Shown piece after piece: positions 9,451-21,800 of a stretch of 64,000 nt of DNA. Source of the stretch: Pelecanus crispus (lineage: Eukaryota; Chordata; Aves; Pelecaniformes; Pelecanidae). The DNA is taken from the NCBI RefSeq assembly GCF_030463565.1, contig NC_134649.1, positions 40,635,044-40,699,043 of the forward strand, in the 5' to 3' direction. The position numbers and the translations under genes were made by a program. The notes beneath the pieces are model-generated. The model was given only the letters and a program-made list of their open reading frames with translations. It had not been told where the DNA came from and made no database searches. Within the stretch, counting starts at the first letter, position 1; every line of letters begins with the position of its first letter.

Positions 9451-12400
9451 CAGCACTTAAACATGGAGAGTTTGTTTCTGTCAGTTTGTGGGGGTGAAGC
9501 AGTAGGAGGGGAGATCGGCACCATGTTGTGATGGGTGACAGCTTTGCTGTGCTGTCTGGGATGTTGTGAGAAGGTGTGTGGCAAGTGTGAGAGCTCCCAG
9601 AGTGCAGGCTCTGCCCGTCCCCAGGAGGCACTGCGGAACGGCTGCAGACGGCTGCGTTAGCCTTCCTGTGCCGGGGGCATGCTGTCGGATGGATAGGCAG
9701 GCTGTGCGCTGGCGGATGTTGGGTCTGCTCTCCGCAGGGAGGGATCTGCAGGCTCCAGGAGAAACACTGCGTTGGAGCGGTCGGTGCTGCAGCTGTCACC
9801 TGGGAGGGATGGCCTCTGATGATCTCCGTTGGGATACTGCAAAAGCAGAACCTGGCGGCCTGGGGAGAGGGAGCAGTGTCTGGCCCGGCTCTGTGCTGCC
9901 ATATGTTCAGATCTCTGCAGTGGTGGGCCAGTAATCCACTCATTCTCTCACCAGCTCGAAATACCAGTTGTCTGACCTACTAATCTCTGTGGACATTGGC
10001 TGAAGGGATGAGCTCTCTTGGGAAGCCCCAGCCCCAGCTCCTTACGTTTCAGCCCCTCCCTAGCACCTGGCTTGATTTCAGCGCTTTGTAAAAGGGGTCA
10101 GCATCTGATCACCAGCTCAGAGAGAAAAACCACGGCACGGAGCGGAGAGAGGAGGTTCATGAGGGAGTGAGAGGGCAGGGAAGCTGGGTGTCCCCAGGCA
10201 CAGCCAGGGTTCTCCCCCCTCACCCAGGTAGGGCAGGGTGGAGGTTCTCCCTCAGGGGATGATTGCAGGCTCTGAATCGCACTCGGGTTCTGTGTGGTTT
10301 TACTGTGCATATCTGAGCTGCTGTCAGAGATCATAACTTGCAGTGTTTGAGACTGACCTGTGAATGCCGCTGGTTGGCTGCAGAGGAGGAGGAAATATTT
10401 TCTTCTACTTCTGTGTTTTAAAATGCCCTGGCAGAGAGTTCCCTGTCCTGACATGATGCTGGATGAACAGGGATCTTCCATCACTGTTAACCGGCCAAAA
10501 ATTGCTTTGTCCCTTTTGTTCCCATCCTTCAGACCTTTCTCATTCCCACGCTCTCAAATGCCAGGTCTTGAAGTCTTGCACCGGAGTTTCTCTTTTTGGC
10601 TGTTTCCCGAGGAGGGCTCTGAACTCCTGCCTGTGGTATCGCTGTCTGACAGGCTGCTCGGCAGCTTCCCCTGTTCCCAGCCCCATATAAGGGCACCGAG
10701 AGCTGTCTCTGGAGCCTCTTCGTGCGGCGCAGACATCCCAGCTGAGCGCCTGGCCTCCGGAGGGAAAAACAACCGTGCATCAACAAGGCTGAACTCGGGT
10801 CGAGGTTGCTTTTCCTCCAGCCTGAACAGGAAGCTGAGCACCTGAGGCTAGCTTATCGGGCTGCATCCCTCCTCTTTGCCATGTTTCTTCTCCCAGATGC
10901 ACTGCTGCCTGCCTCCCCACTCTTCTCTATCACCTCTTGTCTTTCACACCTTGGGTCTTTGCCAGTCAAGGACTTGGCTTGTACTGTTGCTTAACACATC
11001 CCGCAGAACATACTGCCTTAGTGCTTTCCAGGCGCTGAGCTGAGTTCTGTGAATGCTTGGTGGTGACAGCTCGCCTGGTGTCTTTCCCAGGCCACCAGCA
11101 AGAGGTCTTCTGCTCCGCAGGGAGAGGCAAGCAGTAGAAGTGCTTCTGTGTCACTGAGGCTCCTGCTGGGAAAGCGAGCACCCTGCAGCTCTGTGCTCAG
11201 GGACTTGCCCATCATCAGTCCAGTCTGTCTCCGCTCTTCTGCACACCTCTAACAGACTGCAGGGCCCCTGAGCTACTGGGCAGTGCTGGAGCTCAGTTCT
11301 CTGCCCTCCTGATGTCTCCTCTTGCCCCTCGCGGGTGATTTGGCAACCTGGCCGGAAGGATTGCAGCTTGTTATTCACACAGGGGCTTTACAGCCCCTGG
11401 TGCCAATGTCGGCAGCTGCTGCCTGTTGGCTGTTCCCAGGGAATCCGGTGCTGGCAGACGGGGTGCCTGCAGCCTGTTGGTAGTTGGCTCTGCTGTCCAT
11501 CTTGTGGCTGGGTGCGGGTGCTCCTGGCGTCCCAGGCCTTCGACACTGATGTTCAGGAGGCTGCAGAAGGGAGGGTGCTGTGGATGCTGCTGTCTGGTGT
11601 TTAGGGAAGATGAAACGTTTGATCAAACCAGACCTGCCTAAGACCTGATCTAACCACAGATCTTCCTCCACCCTATGTTATTCTGTGACAGCAGAGTAAC
11701 ACTTGCCTTCCAGGGACCTGCACAGCAGTAACTGGCAGGGCCCATAGAAGTGCTTTGCCTGGAGTGCTGTGGTCTCTGCTGAGCGTGTTGTATGCAGGTT
11801 GTTCAGACCTGTTTCTGTATTAGTCACTTTGAATTCATCCAAGTGCCTAACCTGGCCTATGCTGTTCCTGGGCACCATGACAGCAGAGAGCTTTGGAGAG
11901 TCTCTTAGGAATGCTTTTACCGCATGGATTTGTGCCACTGTCACTTTGAGAAATGATTCAGCCAGCGGTCAAAGGGCTGTTCTGAGTTTGTGGAAATCAT
12001 TTCTCCTTTTATTCAGCTGCCAAGAAGCAAGAGTTTATGCTTCACCTCCACCAGACAAGGTCCTCGAGCTTCCTGCAAGCTTCAGATGTCCGTCAGCGAG
12101 GTCCGTGGGGAGAGCAGCTCGTCCGGCAGGCGGCTGAAGGGGAAGCTGACATCAGATACCAGTTGAAATCACTTTGTTAATTGGTACAAATGTTTTGAAG
12201 TTCATGTCCACTGTGATCAGATTTCACCTTCTGCCACTACTTTCAGTTGGAGAAGTTTCTCCTTGGCCTCTTCCCTGCAAGCCATGTAGCGTGGTGTTGC
12301 TGCTTCCAAACTGTTTGCGTCCCCCCCAGAGCCAGCTGCCAGATCCTTGTACAGAATTTCTTAGGCACTTTTCTGCAAAATAAGAAAGGATTATTTTGTT

Positions 12401-14960
12401 ACTCCTGTTTTGTAGCCCACTAGTGGTATTTCAGTGCGAGGAGGAGGCGTGCTCTGTGGAGCATCGTGAGCACTCACCTAGCTGGATACTTCTTAGACCA
12501 GGGCATCACCCGCCCAGCCTGCAGCACTCACGCTGACAGGGCCGGGGGGCGGTGGGCTGAGACCCCTCGTTGCCTGGTGTTTCCTTGCACAGAGTTCAGC
12601 CCGTTGCCAGCTAAAAGCATCGCAGGGAAGTCTGGAGCAGAACAGCACGGGTAGGTGATGCTGCGCACCCAGCTCCCCAGCCCTGCTCCACAGCTGCCCC
12701 TGTTCTGCCATGTGTCCTCTGGGCCCCCCTTGCACACCAGCAGCACTTCTGCACCAGTGGAACTGGTGGAAGTCTCCCGGCTCCAGTTGAGGCAGGAGGG
12801 GCTGGGGGGCTTTGGATTTTGGGCTTGAGCACAGAATTCGGGCCCTTTCAGTTTTGACTTGTGCTGTGATCATGGCCAGACCTTGCCAGCATGTTGGGGG
12901 GTGCAGCCACTCCAGCTGCTCTCCCCCTTGGGTCCAAGTTCCCTGCCCTGTCTGGGAGCTGGGCCTTTGGCCACAGCACAAGGGACGCGTGGGGATGGAG
13001 GGCAGGTTCGTCTCAGCTGCAGCTGGACAGTGTGATGCGAGCTGGGTAGCTTCCTGGGCAGGAGGACAGGTTGAGGTGGCAGGATCCTTGTTTTGGCCAT
13101 GGTTGGCAGGGTTGGTGCCAAGCTGTGTAGAGCATCTGCTGCTCAAGCAGGTTGGTGGGTTTGTGTGGAAATGACAGTTTCTGTTTCAGTCTTCAAAATG
13201 GCACTGGCCCATTTGCTCCTGTGGTCAGACGGGGATGACTTTCTGGGAGCTGAGGTGGCCTGAGGAGAGGACAGCTGTTCTGTGGCACCTCACACCTTCT
13301 CGACGGTGCTACAGATCTTGGCTTTGCGAGCTGGGTGGGCTGGCACCATCTGTGGAGAGGGGCAGCAGGGCAGGTTGCTCCCAGGACCTTACGTTCAGGG
13401 CTCTGTGCTAGAATGCACCATGCTCGGGTTTCCCTCTCCTTGCAGTCTGCTCCTGTGTGGAGCTGTGTGCCATGAGGAAGTGCCAGGTGCCTTGCTGGCT
13501 GAAGGAGCAGAGACCTTGTCCCAGAAGGCAGGAGAGCCAGCCCCGAGTGTTGAGTGAACCCTGTCTGTAGATGTGACTGTGCTAGCACTCGCAGCTTGGC
13601 AGCTGCTGCCTCCAAAGTTGTGGTGTTGAGGCCAGACCCCTCAGTTTGCTTAGGAAGACCGAGGAGGTCTGGTGAAAAAGCGAGAAGCTGGGATTAGGGG
13701 AAAACCAAAGACACCAGCAACGCCTGGCTGGCCAGCTTCTGCTTCAGGAGGAGATCTGCAAACGGAGGAGCCAGGTCTGTGGCATACCGGTAGCAATTCC
13801 TCCGCTCTGTCCCTGCCCGGCTGACGGAACCTGTCCTGCCGTCTGGCAGCACTGCACAGGCACTGGTGCTGCAGGCTCTGGGGCACAGGCGAGGGGGTGC
13901 CCTTTTGGAGCACGTGCCCCTCCTAACCCTTGGTTTCCATCCTTCATCAGTTGCACAAACTGGCCCTGCTCCGGTGGCTGCGGGGAAGGTAAGCCACTTC
14001 CTGCCTTGCCCCCCGCTCCCCCCGATGCCTGCTAACTTGTACCCTCTGGACGCCCACACAGGGCTCCGGTGAGCATCTGAAATACCTTCCCCTGTGGGAC
14101 AATTAGGCCTTGCCCCGGGGAGTCCCTTAAAGGCCTTATTATCATCTGGGACTGTCTCCTTCTTGTCTTAATTAGCCCTTTCCGTTCCTGTTGCTATAGG
14201 CAGCCCCTGTGAGAGTCTGGTGATTCCCACAGGCACAGTCAGGCACACGGTGCTGTTGTAAAAGAGAAGGTGCTGAAAAGCTACCCCGAGAAATACCTCC
14301 CCTCCTGCCCCTGCTCTGCCACGCTGTGGGACGAAACGAGTAGGCGTTTGTGGCGGGGAAGGCACGGTGTGTGACGCCGTTCCCTCCGCCTGGTTCCCGG
14401 TGCAGCACTCCTGAGGAGTAGCGTTTCCCGAGCAGAGGCACAGCAGCCGCTCTGAGGGATGCACGCCGCAGCATCACCGACCTGCTCCGGCTGGGACCGG
14501 CGCCGCCGGCTCGGCCCTGGGCATCCCCCAGTGTTTGGGGGTCCTGAGTGACGGCCGGGGAGCAGCAACTGCAGCCTGCGGGAGGGCGAGTAACAAATTT
14601 TTGTATGGTGAATTTACAACAACTGACCATCTTGTTCTTGAGTGAACTTTTTACTGTTTCATTTGTTTGTGTAGAATGTTTCCGAAGCTATATTAATATT
14701 TAATGTTTAATATGAGGCTGGGCTGCTCCACACTCAGTGTTGTATATTTTGGAATGGCATTGTTTAGTGAAAAGGCAGCGTTAGTATTATTCCGCTCTTT
14801 GGAGGGAATGGGACAAAAACCAGACTGTCTTTTTTCTTAAATGAAGTGAACTTTTTGTTATGAAGTCCTAGCAGGTGTCCAGCCCTTCAGTAAAATGGTG
14901 CTCAGAACCGCCCAGCGTGTCCAGCTTTTCTTTGGGCCCCGCCAGACTGCTCCTCCCGGC
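9451..14960. other. Non-coding stretch downstream of CCDC71
   Basis: I find no exon set with consistent splice phases and no recognisable protein on either strand; open frames are short and unrelated to known families. GC content is moderate, lower than in the laminin region. An AT-rich island lies at about 14590-14870, just before a possible AGTAAA signal near 14890. It could be extended CCDC71 3' UTR or a non-coding transcript. I see no recognisable repeat element. Confidence 0.4.
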
Positions 14961-16494
14961 CCTGTGTGAGCTCCGTGGAATGGCCCCGGCCGCTGCGTGG
15001 GGCACGCTCAGCTGGAGACCACTACCACCTCTTCTCCCCAGTCCCCCCTAATGAGGTTTGGGGTTATCCAAGCCCCTTTAAAGAATGCCTGGCTTGGGAT
15101 GGGAAATGTTCCAGACGAGCACCACTGGTGCTGAACTGGTATAAACTGGCATCAATCCACATAACAGGTTAGTTCCTAGAAACATGCCGGGTCAGCGCTG
15201 TGCTGGCAGGTGCTCTGCCAGCTCCTGCCTGCCTGCCCACCCTCCTCCGACTTCTTTCTGGATCTGCCTGTTCTGCAGCCGGGACCGTGAGGCCGGCTAA
15301 TTCAACAGACATGCCGTTGTTCACCTGCATGCAAACTGGATCCAGTTTGTGCCGCGGGGCTGTCGGTGCACTGACCGTGGCCCTGGGCAGACGCCAGCTC
15401 TGGTGCCAGAGCTCATTCCTCAGGAAGGGAGGTGGTTAAGCGGTTCTCCCGCTTGCTGAGGATGTTTAGGGAAGAGTTGGCCGCCTGCTGAGTGCACTGA
15501 AGTCGGGTCCAAGCGGGGCTGGCCAGACATGACAGCCTGCCCCAGGAGCTCGGAGGCTCTGCCAAGGCTTTGGGGGGGCCCTCTTCTGCATGCCCCAAAG
15601 CGGCGAGTGCTGCCAGTTCGCACTGCTGCTCCTCTGAGTTCGGGCTGCTGACGACAGTGAAAGTGCTCTAATCGCTGCTGAAAGGTGCTGGTGGAGCCGA
15701 AGCCATGGGTGCCCGAGGGAGCGGGGGATGCTCAGCAGCTTTGAAACGCTGGTGACAGAGGGCTGCGGCATTGCTGCTGGCAGATCTCCGGCCGGCGGAG
15801 CTGCCCCGGGTCGTGTCATCTCCCCGGGCAGACACGAGCCACCCCCACACATTCGGCTGTGGGGCGGCTGAGGGGATTGCAGCATGGGGTGGGAAGTCAG
15901 AGCAGCCTTCAGGGGAGCCAGGAGGTGCCTGGACGTGGGCTGGGACACCTCACTTGTCCCTCGGATCCCACTGAGGATCCCTCCCTCCCGCTGTTACCTT
16001 GCTTTTCAAGGCCAGAGATCTGTTACGTTCACCTTTATCAGGCCACTTTGGATCTCCTCAGAGCAGATGAGGTTTGCTTGGCAAGATCGCTGCGATACAG
16101 ACACACTGGCCAGTGCTAATGGCTCTTTATCAGCTCATCTCCTGCCAGCTCTCCTAGCTGAGGAGGTGGCAGTGCCAGGCCACCACCCTGCGCTGCCCGA
16201 GCCTCGCCAGGCACAGCCCTGCCCTTCCTCCATGTTTTCCAGTGCCTGCTGAGGGCATGGCCATGGGGAGCTGGCAGGGCTCTGCACGCAGCATCCCTTG
16301 CCCCACTGGGATGTATGGGACCAGCCTGCGCTGTGTCGGGGTGTCCCTGGGGGCACGGGTTTTGGCACCCCCATGGCCAGCAGCTGGGGGAGCTTCTGCT
16401 TTGTCTGCCCATGGCCTTGCTCGCGGGTGGGCGGCCAGAGCGCAGCCTTGGCGTGGAGAGCACGCGGCTCCTCTTCCTTCCTTCGGCCTCAGCT

Positions 16495-16500
16495 AATAAA
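16495..16500 (+). terminator. Isolated AATAAA poly(A) signal candidate
   Basis: A canonical AATAAA followed by AGACACC lies in GC-rich sequence, 8.2 kb past the CCDC71 stop and 2.4 kb before the LAMB2L ATG. It would be the end of a + strand transcript, but no coding exons are recognised before it. Confidence 0.25.
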
Positions 16501-17221
16501 AGACACCATCCCTGCGTGACAGCAAGGTCTGTCGAGCCCAGCCCCAGTGCATGACTGTGCTCCCCGCGGGGATCTGGGGCTGCCGGCTCAGCGCCCAGCC
16601 CGGATGGTCCAAAGGATCCCAGGCAGCGCCAGCCAGCACGGGGTGAGTGGGGCCCTGGCTCAGGGCACGGTGGTGCCCATGGTGCCAGCACGGGAGGGGA
16701 GCAGGATCCATCTGGCACGGGTGCCGGGGGAGCGCGGCTGGCTGCCACGCTGCTCCGGGGCTCCCGGTACCGCTGCTGAAGATGTGCCCTGAATAGGCAC
16801 GGACGAGCCCATGCGGTGCAGGGCAAGTCCCAGCCAGGCTGCCTGTTTCGGCGGCCCCACATGCCACACGACCGGGCATGGCAGCCCTGCGGGGATGCCA
16901 CATGCCAGCTCCCAGCCAGCCTGGGCACGGGGCACCACCGTGCCACGCGTGGGCTACCGCTGGCTTCTACCTGGCCTCTGCCTCACCTTGGCTAAAGCTC
17001 AGTGCGGGCAGGTCCCTCCCCTCGCCTGGCACGGCTGCTGGAGGAGGAGACAGGCACCGGCCGCCCTCCTCCAGGAACAGCAGCCGAGCCCAGCCCGAGC
17101 CCAGCGGGGCGAGCTGGCTGACTCCGCAGCCCACCCAGGCCACCGCTACCTGCCCGGCGCGCCGGGCCCCGCGGGCACAGGTAGGAGCTGGCACGCTGGC
17201 GGGGAACCTCGGGCACGGCAC

Positions 17222-17293
17222 AGCCCTTGGCACACGGCAGAGCCCTTGGCACACGGCAGAGCCCTTGGCACACAGCACAGCCCTGGGGCACAG
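17222..17293. repeat. 19-bp tandem repeat, about 3.5 copies
   Basis: Two identical 19-bp units (AGCCCTTGGCACACGGCAG) at 17222-17259 are followed by two diverging units. Confidence 0.8.
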
Positions 17294-18889
17294 GCCGGGC
17301 ACCGGCAACCGGCATGAGGCGGCACAGAGGGAAGGGGCAGCGGGGTCCCTCGGGAGAGACGGGCTGGGCCCCCCGCGCCCGCAGCGCGCTTCCTGGGGCT
17401 GGTGCCTGCCGGACTTTGCCCGGGAGCCGTGGTGGTGGGGAGGGCCGGGTCCCTCAGGAGGAGCATGCCCAGCTGGCGGCATCAGGGCTGTGCCCAGGCG
17501 AGCTCCTGGCGGGGCAGACGCCCGGCACGGCTCCACCCTGTAGCCGAGCCACACTGGTGCCTCTGCCACGGGGCATCCCCAGCTGGGGCAAAAAGCGGTG
17601 CCGCGGCCCGCCGCGCTGGCGTCGGGTGCCTGTCCTACTGTGCCGCCCCGTGTGCCTCGCTCCAAGCAGCGGCAGGCGCGTTCCTGCCGCGCTGTGCCGG
17701 GAGCCCAGGGAACGCGGCGCCGCTGGCTCGCCGGCCCACGAGGCGCCCTTTTGTTCGCCGGCGGGGCCCACCGTGCCGCCCGGGGGGCCAGGGCGTGCCC
17801 GGGCTGCCGACGCCTGGCCGGCCTGGCCTCCGCGGGTGGGCGGACGGCAGGGGCCTCCAGGCAGAAGGAATCGGCAGTGACATTCCCGTAGCCTGGAGAC
17901 CGCCGTCCCTTTCAGCGGGCAGCCCATTTGAATAAGAATCGTGTGCGGGGAAGGGGGGCTGCCAGCCGCCGCCATCCCATCGTCGCCCTCGCCCCGGCTC
18001 ATTTCTGCACACCCAGCCCGGGGGGCAGTGGGTCCCAGGCCGTCCTCACGCCTGGCCCTGGCCCTGCCAGCCCACCGGACACCGCAGCACGCCAGGTACC
18101 AGGGGCTCGCGGGGCTTGGGGGGCTCAGGGACCCCCTCACCAGCACACGTCCCCACGCCGCCTCGCCCGCTGCCTTGGCGCGGCTTCGAGCAGGGCCGGT
18201 GGCGGGGCAGAGTCGCGGCTCCCCCCGCCGCCCCGAGCCCCCCTGTCCTGGGCTGGCTTCCGCGCGGGGACAGGAAAGATGTGTTTGGGCAGCGCCGGGG
18301 CCAGGCATTGATCCAGCGCTCGCGAGGCTGGGAGCGGGAGGTACCAGGACAGAAGGAAGCACAAAAGGCAACTCCAGCCTAAATTTAACAACGGGACCCC
18401 GGCCAGCGGCAGGGATGACCTTGCCCAGCCGGCTCCGGTGCTCCTGGCTCCCCTCCCCGGCTGGCCTTGGCCCGGTGCTGGGACCCCCTGGGGACTCCAG
18501 TGACACTCGAAGGGATGGATCCACCCAAGCAGGGCAGGATGGGGCACGGCACAGCTCGTGCGGGGCCTGGGGGTGCAGGGCACGGCTGTGTACCTGGGTC
18601 TGTGTGCCGCAGCTCCCGGGGCTGTGCCGGGCTGGAGCACAGCCATGGGGGTGGGCACTGGGTGCCACTCTGGGGGACTTTGGAACCCAACTGCTCCACC
18701 CGACCCCACTTGCCAGTGCTGTCCCCTGGGTGAACTGCCATGCCAGAGCTGGGTGGGAGCACCCCGGGGTGCACCGCTGTGCCAGAGCTGGGAGAGGCCA
18801 GGCCCCGGCCGCCCTGTGCCCCATGCCGTACCCCGTGTCCTGCTGCAGCGCCGTCTCCATGTCCCCCCAGGCAGAGCCCGCGGCTGCCC

Positions 18890-21800
18890 ATGGACCTCCT
18901 GGCGCTTGCTCTCCTCCTGGGTAAGCGCTGGCCTCGGTGGGGCACCGCGTTGGCCGGGCACCCTGCGCACCCGCGGTGCTGGGGGCTGCGGTGGCTCCGG
19001 GACCCCAGCCCAGGCAGAGGGTGCCGGGTGGCAGAGGTGGTGGCGATGGCGATGCTCCCTGGCTGGCAGCAGCCAGGGCCTGACCACCACAAATCCCAGC
19101 GGGGAATTTGGGCTGGGCTGAGCCCCGGCAGGATTAGCGAGCGCCTGACCTGGCTCCCGCTCTCCCTGGCACCACTCGGCGCCCCGGGGGCTGCCCGGCC
19201 CCCCAGGAGCACAGGCAGTCACCCCCTGCCCGGCCTCTCTGGCCCCGCGGCTGCCAGCCCCCCGCTCGCCCCCCGCTGCCCGCCCGGCCCCGCTCCCTGC
19301 CCCCCGGTCACGAGGCTCCAGCACTGCTGCCAGCACCTTTCCGGGTCACAGAGCTTCATGCTGCATCAGTGGGTCGGGACGCAGGGACAGGATGGGATGG
19401 GACAGCTGGGGGTGGGGAGGGTGCCAGGCCAGCGTCCGGGGTGCACAGGGGGAGTGAGGAGCACCCGGGGGCCCTGCACAGCCCCCAGCCCGCGCTCTCG
19501 CTCCCTGCAGTGGGGGTGCCGGCAGCGGGGGGCTGGCAGGAGCCCGACCTGAGCCACGGCTGCGCCCGCGGCAGCTGCTACCCAGCCACTGGGAACCTGC
19601 TGGTGGGGCGAGCCCCCCGCCTGAGTGCCACCTCCACCTGCGGGCTGGACGGGCCCCAGGAGTACTGCATTGTCAGCCACCTCCAGGTGAGCCCCCCCTG
19701 CCCTGGCACGGCCCCCGCGCTGCCCCGCCAGCACCGGCCACCAGCGCAGCCTCCGGCTGCCCGTCCCCAATGGTGCCGCTCCCTGGCACAGGACTCGGAG
19801 AAATGCTTCATCTGCGACTCACGGGACCCGTCCCTACCTGAGAGCCACCGCATCGAGAACGTCATCTACCTGAGTGGCCCCCACGGCCAGCGGACCTGGT
19901 GGCAGTCGGAGAACGGTGAGGCCTCGGGGCTGCGTGGCCATGGGACCCAGGGGGGTCTTCCCCAGCCTCAGCCGTCACCTCTTTGTCCCCCCCAGGTGTG
20001 GAGCACGTCAGCATCCGCCTGGACCTGGAGGGTGAGTTCCACTTCACCCACCTCATCATGAAGTTCAAGGTGGGTCCCAGCACGCGGGTACCCGGGATGG
20101 GACAGGACGGGATGGGATGAAGCCCATGGGGGCTGTGGGTCAGCCCTCATCCCAGCTGGCTGTCCCACAGACCTTCCGCCCCGCGGCCATGCTGGTGGAG
20201 CGCTCGGCTGACTTTGGGCGCAGCTGGAAGGTCTACCGCTACTTCGCCTACAACTGCTCCAAGCTCTTCCCCGGCATCCCCAGCCAGCCCTCGGGGCTGG
20301 TGGATGAGGTGCTGTGTGACCAGCGCTACTCTGAGATCGAGCCCTCCAGCCATGGGGAGGTACGTGGGGCTGGGGCGGCGCAGAGGGGGGCTGGGGGTTT
20401 GGTGGGGTTCCAGGGTGTTCAGGGTCTGGTGGGTCTGGGATCACCCACTCCTTCCTCCTCCCAGGTCATCTTCAAGGTGCTGGACCCCTCCATCCCCGTG
20501 GCAGATCCCTACAGCCCAGACATCCAGGGTGCGTGGCCAGGGGAGCCGGGGCCGTGGGGCCAGTGGGCAGCGGGGCAGGTGCTGATGGTGCCGCCCCACC
20601 AGACCTGCTGCGCGTCACCAACCTGCGGGTGAACCTCACCAAGCTGCACACGCTGGGGGACAACCTGCTGGACACGCGGCGGGAGGTGCTGCACAAGTAC
20701 TACTACGCCGTGGATGAGCTGGTGCTGCGTGGGAGCTGCTTCTGCCATGGCCATGCCGCCCACTGCGCCCCAGCACCCGGCGCCCCGCTGTCCTCCATCC
20801 CCGGCATGGTGAGGCGCATGCAACCACCGGCACAGCACGGTGCCCTGTGGGAGCCGGCGGCGATGCTGAGCTGGGTGCTCGCCCCACAGATTCACGGGCG
20901 CTGCGTCTGCGAGCACCACACGCAGGGGCTGAACTGCGAGCGCTGCCAGGACTTCTACCATGACCTGCCCTGGCGCCCGGCCGAGGGCTCCAGCACCAAC
21001 GCCTGCCGCCGTCAGTGCCCCGTGCTGGCACCGGCATCGTGCTGTGCCCGGGGACTTGGGGTCCCACGCGCTGGGTTGGGGGAATGGGGGTCCTGCATGT
21101 TGTGCTTGGGGATTTTGGGGTCCTGCATATTGTGTGTGGAGGGTTCAGCATCCTGGGGGCCATGGCTTGGGGCTGGGGGTTGAGGGTCCTGCATGACATG
21201 CTTTGGGGTTGGGGGTGCTGCTCATGGGGCTGGGGTTTGGGGGGGTCAAGGGTGCTGCAGGCTGCGATTTGGAGGGGCTGGGGTGCATCCTCCTGGGATG
21301 TGGGGCTGGGGCTCTGCAGGCTGGGGTTTGAGGGGTTGGGATCGAGGAGCTGCATCCCTGGGTTTGGGGTGGGGGTGCTGCCTGCCAGGCGGGGGGTTGG
21401 GGTGCCGCATGCCATGCCGTGGTGCCGTCCCCGCAGGCTGCGACTGCAACGAGCACTCGCAGCAGTGCCACTTCGACATGGCCGTCTTCCTGGCCACGGG
21501 GAACACCAGCGGGGCCGTGTGCGATGGCTGCCAGCACAACACCATGGGCCGCCGCTGCCACCTCTGCAAGCCCTTCTACTACCGGCACCCCCGCTCCGAC
21601 ATCCGCGCCCCCACCGCCTGCGCCCGTGAGTGCCACGGGACCCCAGCCCCACAGCTCCTGGTGCCATCAGCCCTGGCCCCATGGCTCCCGGTGCTGGCAG
21701 CCGCAGCTCCCCGTGGTCTCTCTCTTGGCAGCGTGCGACTGCGACCCAGCGGGCTCGCTGGATGGAGGCGCCTGTGATGGGCACACGGACGTGGCACTGG

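Larger units (their letters stand above)
14961..18870. other. Region upstream of LAMB2L, GC-rich, no recognised gene
   Basis: GC and CpG rise steadily toward LAMB2L. Long open frames on both strands (up to about 470 codons) are stop-poor only because of base composition and show no family match. An acceptor-like pyrimidine tract ends at 18870, 20 bp before the LAMB2L ATG, so an untranslated first exon probably lies somewhere in the upstream CpG-rich part (about 17000-18100). Confidence 0.4.

Noticed and set aside
11600-11690. Possible CR1 LINE tail
   Set aside because: A short TTATTCTGTGA-like string recalls the CR1 3' end, but there is no longer similarity or terminal repeat I can support.
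13650-14640. Possible small protein gene in the CCDC71-LAMB2L gap
   Set aside because: Open frames of 90-150 codons on both strands, none with a recognisable motif, consistent splice sites or start context.
17454-19336. Two long antisense frames (468 and 399 codons) upstream of LAMB2L
   Set aside because: Low-complexity Gly/Pro/Arg/Ala composition, no family signature, and overlap with the real LAMB2L first exon. Stop-poor because of base composition.
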